Below, in pieces: positions 14,565-14,783 of a DNA stretch of 14,783 nt. The stretch comes from an uncultured Collinsella sp. (GTDB taxonomy: Bacteria > Actinomycetota > Coriobacteriia > Coriobacteriales > Coriobacteriaceae): the NCBI GenBank assembly GCA_900545165.1, contig UQYA01000042.1:1-14783 (forward strand). Reading direction: 5' to 3'. Under the pieces are notes generated by a model. The model worked only from the letters and a program-made list of their open reading frames with translations, had not been told where the DNA came from and made no database searches. The position numbers were made by a program, and so were the translations under genes. Within the stretch, counting starts at the first letter, position 1. Each line of letters starts with the position of its first letter.

Positions 14565-14614
14565 CCAAAGCGCCCGGCAAGCAGTTAATGCTCGCCGGGC
14601 GCTTTGTTGGTTAG
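14561..14614. terminator. Long terminator-like inverted repeat behind the GH1 remnant
   Basis: AAAGCGCCCGGC (14567-14578) pairs perfectly with GCCGGGCGCTTT (14594-14605). The stem extends by CTAACC (14561-14566) with GGTTAG (14609-14614) across a 3-base bulge. It probably was the terminator of the vanished glycosidase gene, since a GGGCGCTTTG-type stem is typical here. Confidence 0.7.
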
Positions 14615-14640
14615 TCGTTTAAGAACGTCCCCAACGACTA
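14612..14640. repeat. 29-bp palindromic repeat, copy 2
   Basis: Matches 4418-4446 at 28 of 29 bases. In this copy the end arms TAGTCGTT (14612-14619) and AACGACTA (14633-14640) are perfectly complementary around TAAGAACGTCCCC. The left arm overlaps the last three bases of the preceding terminator-like stem. Bases 14641-14750 show no gene. Confidence 0.85.
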
Positions 14641-14761
14641 GTCAAAAATGAGCCATGTGTCCCAGTTGTGGAGACTCGTTGAGCCGTCTGGGTATCGTGA
14701 AAGATCGCGCGCTCGCCCATCATCAAAAGTGACACACGCTACCAGTTGATGGGAGGCAGCT

Positions 14762-14783
14762 ATGGGCTTCTTTGACAAGATGT
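14762..14783 (+). CDS. Start of a gene running off the window (MGFFDKM...)
   Basis: An ATG at 14762 lies 5 bases after GGGAGG (14751-14756), a strong ribosome site, and the frame is open to the end. Only seven residues (MGFFDKM) can be read. No family can be assigned. Confidence 0.6.

Overview
The window is GC-rich, tightly packed bacterial chromosome. The gene content and style point to a gut coriobacterium (Actinomycetota, class Coriobacteriia; Collinsella or a close relative). Supporting signs are a magnesium-type NRAMP transporter of the kind studied in Eggerthella lenta, luxS, YtxH and PRC-barrel proteins, and intergenic GTCCC-containing palindromes. The genus is inferred from memory of similar sequences; no search was run.

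Layout. Bases 2-4420 read on the + strand. They hold the 3' part of a CorC/HlyC-type CBS protein, a stand-alone protein resembling the N-terminal domain of cyanophycin synthetase, a translationally coupled YtxH plus PRC-barrel pair behind its own promoter, and a membrane-anchored NodB-family protein whose metal-binding histidines are all replaced. Bases 4421-7909 look like a magnesium operon. An extended -10 promoter and a long structured leader precede a TTG-started PRC/MgtE_N/CBS membrane protein, then a GTG-started NRAMP-related transporter with magnesium-type metal-site residues, then a strong terminator. Bases 7910-8401 have no credible gene. They contain an AT-rich element bounded by an imperfect 34-bp inverted repeat, a promoter-like dyad and degenerate repeats. 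Bases 8402-10654 (- strand) encode a large OafA/OatA-like O-acyltransferase with a C-terminal SGNH domain.

Bases 10842-13400 return to the + strand: ribokinase, nucleoside hydrolase and luxS, which all handle ribosyl compounds. The first two form a plausible nucleoside-salvage operon (nucleoside to ribose to ribose 5-phosphate). luxS, which cleaves S-ribosylhomocysteine, has its own likely promoter inside a long inverted repeat and its own terminator. A DUF4867-like protein follows (13536-14180). Bases 14181-14761 are a palindrome-rich junk region containing a short GH1 glycosidase remnant, and a new gene starts at 14762.

The most interesting items are: (1) the MgtE_N/CBS protein with an apparently degenerate pore, paired with an NRMT-type transporter behind an unclassified structured leader, which could be a two-protein regulated Mg2+ importer; (2) the NodB pseudo-enzyme; (3) the free-standing cyanophycin-synthetase-like N-domain; and (4) the several families of small palindromic repeats.
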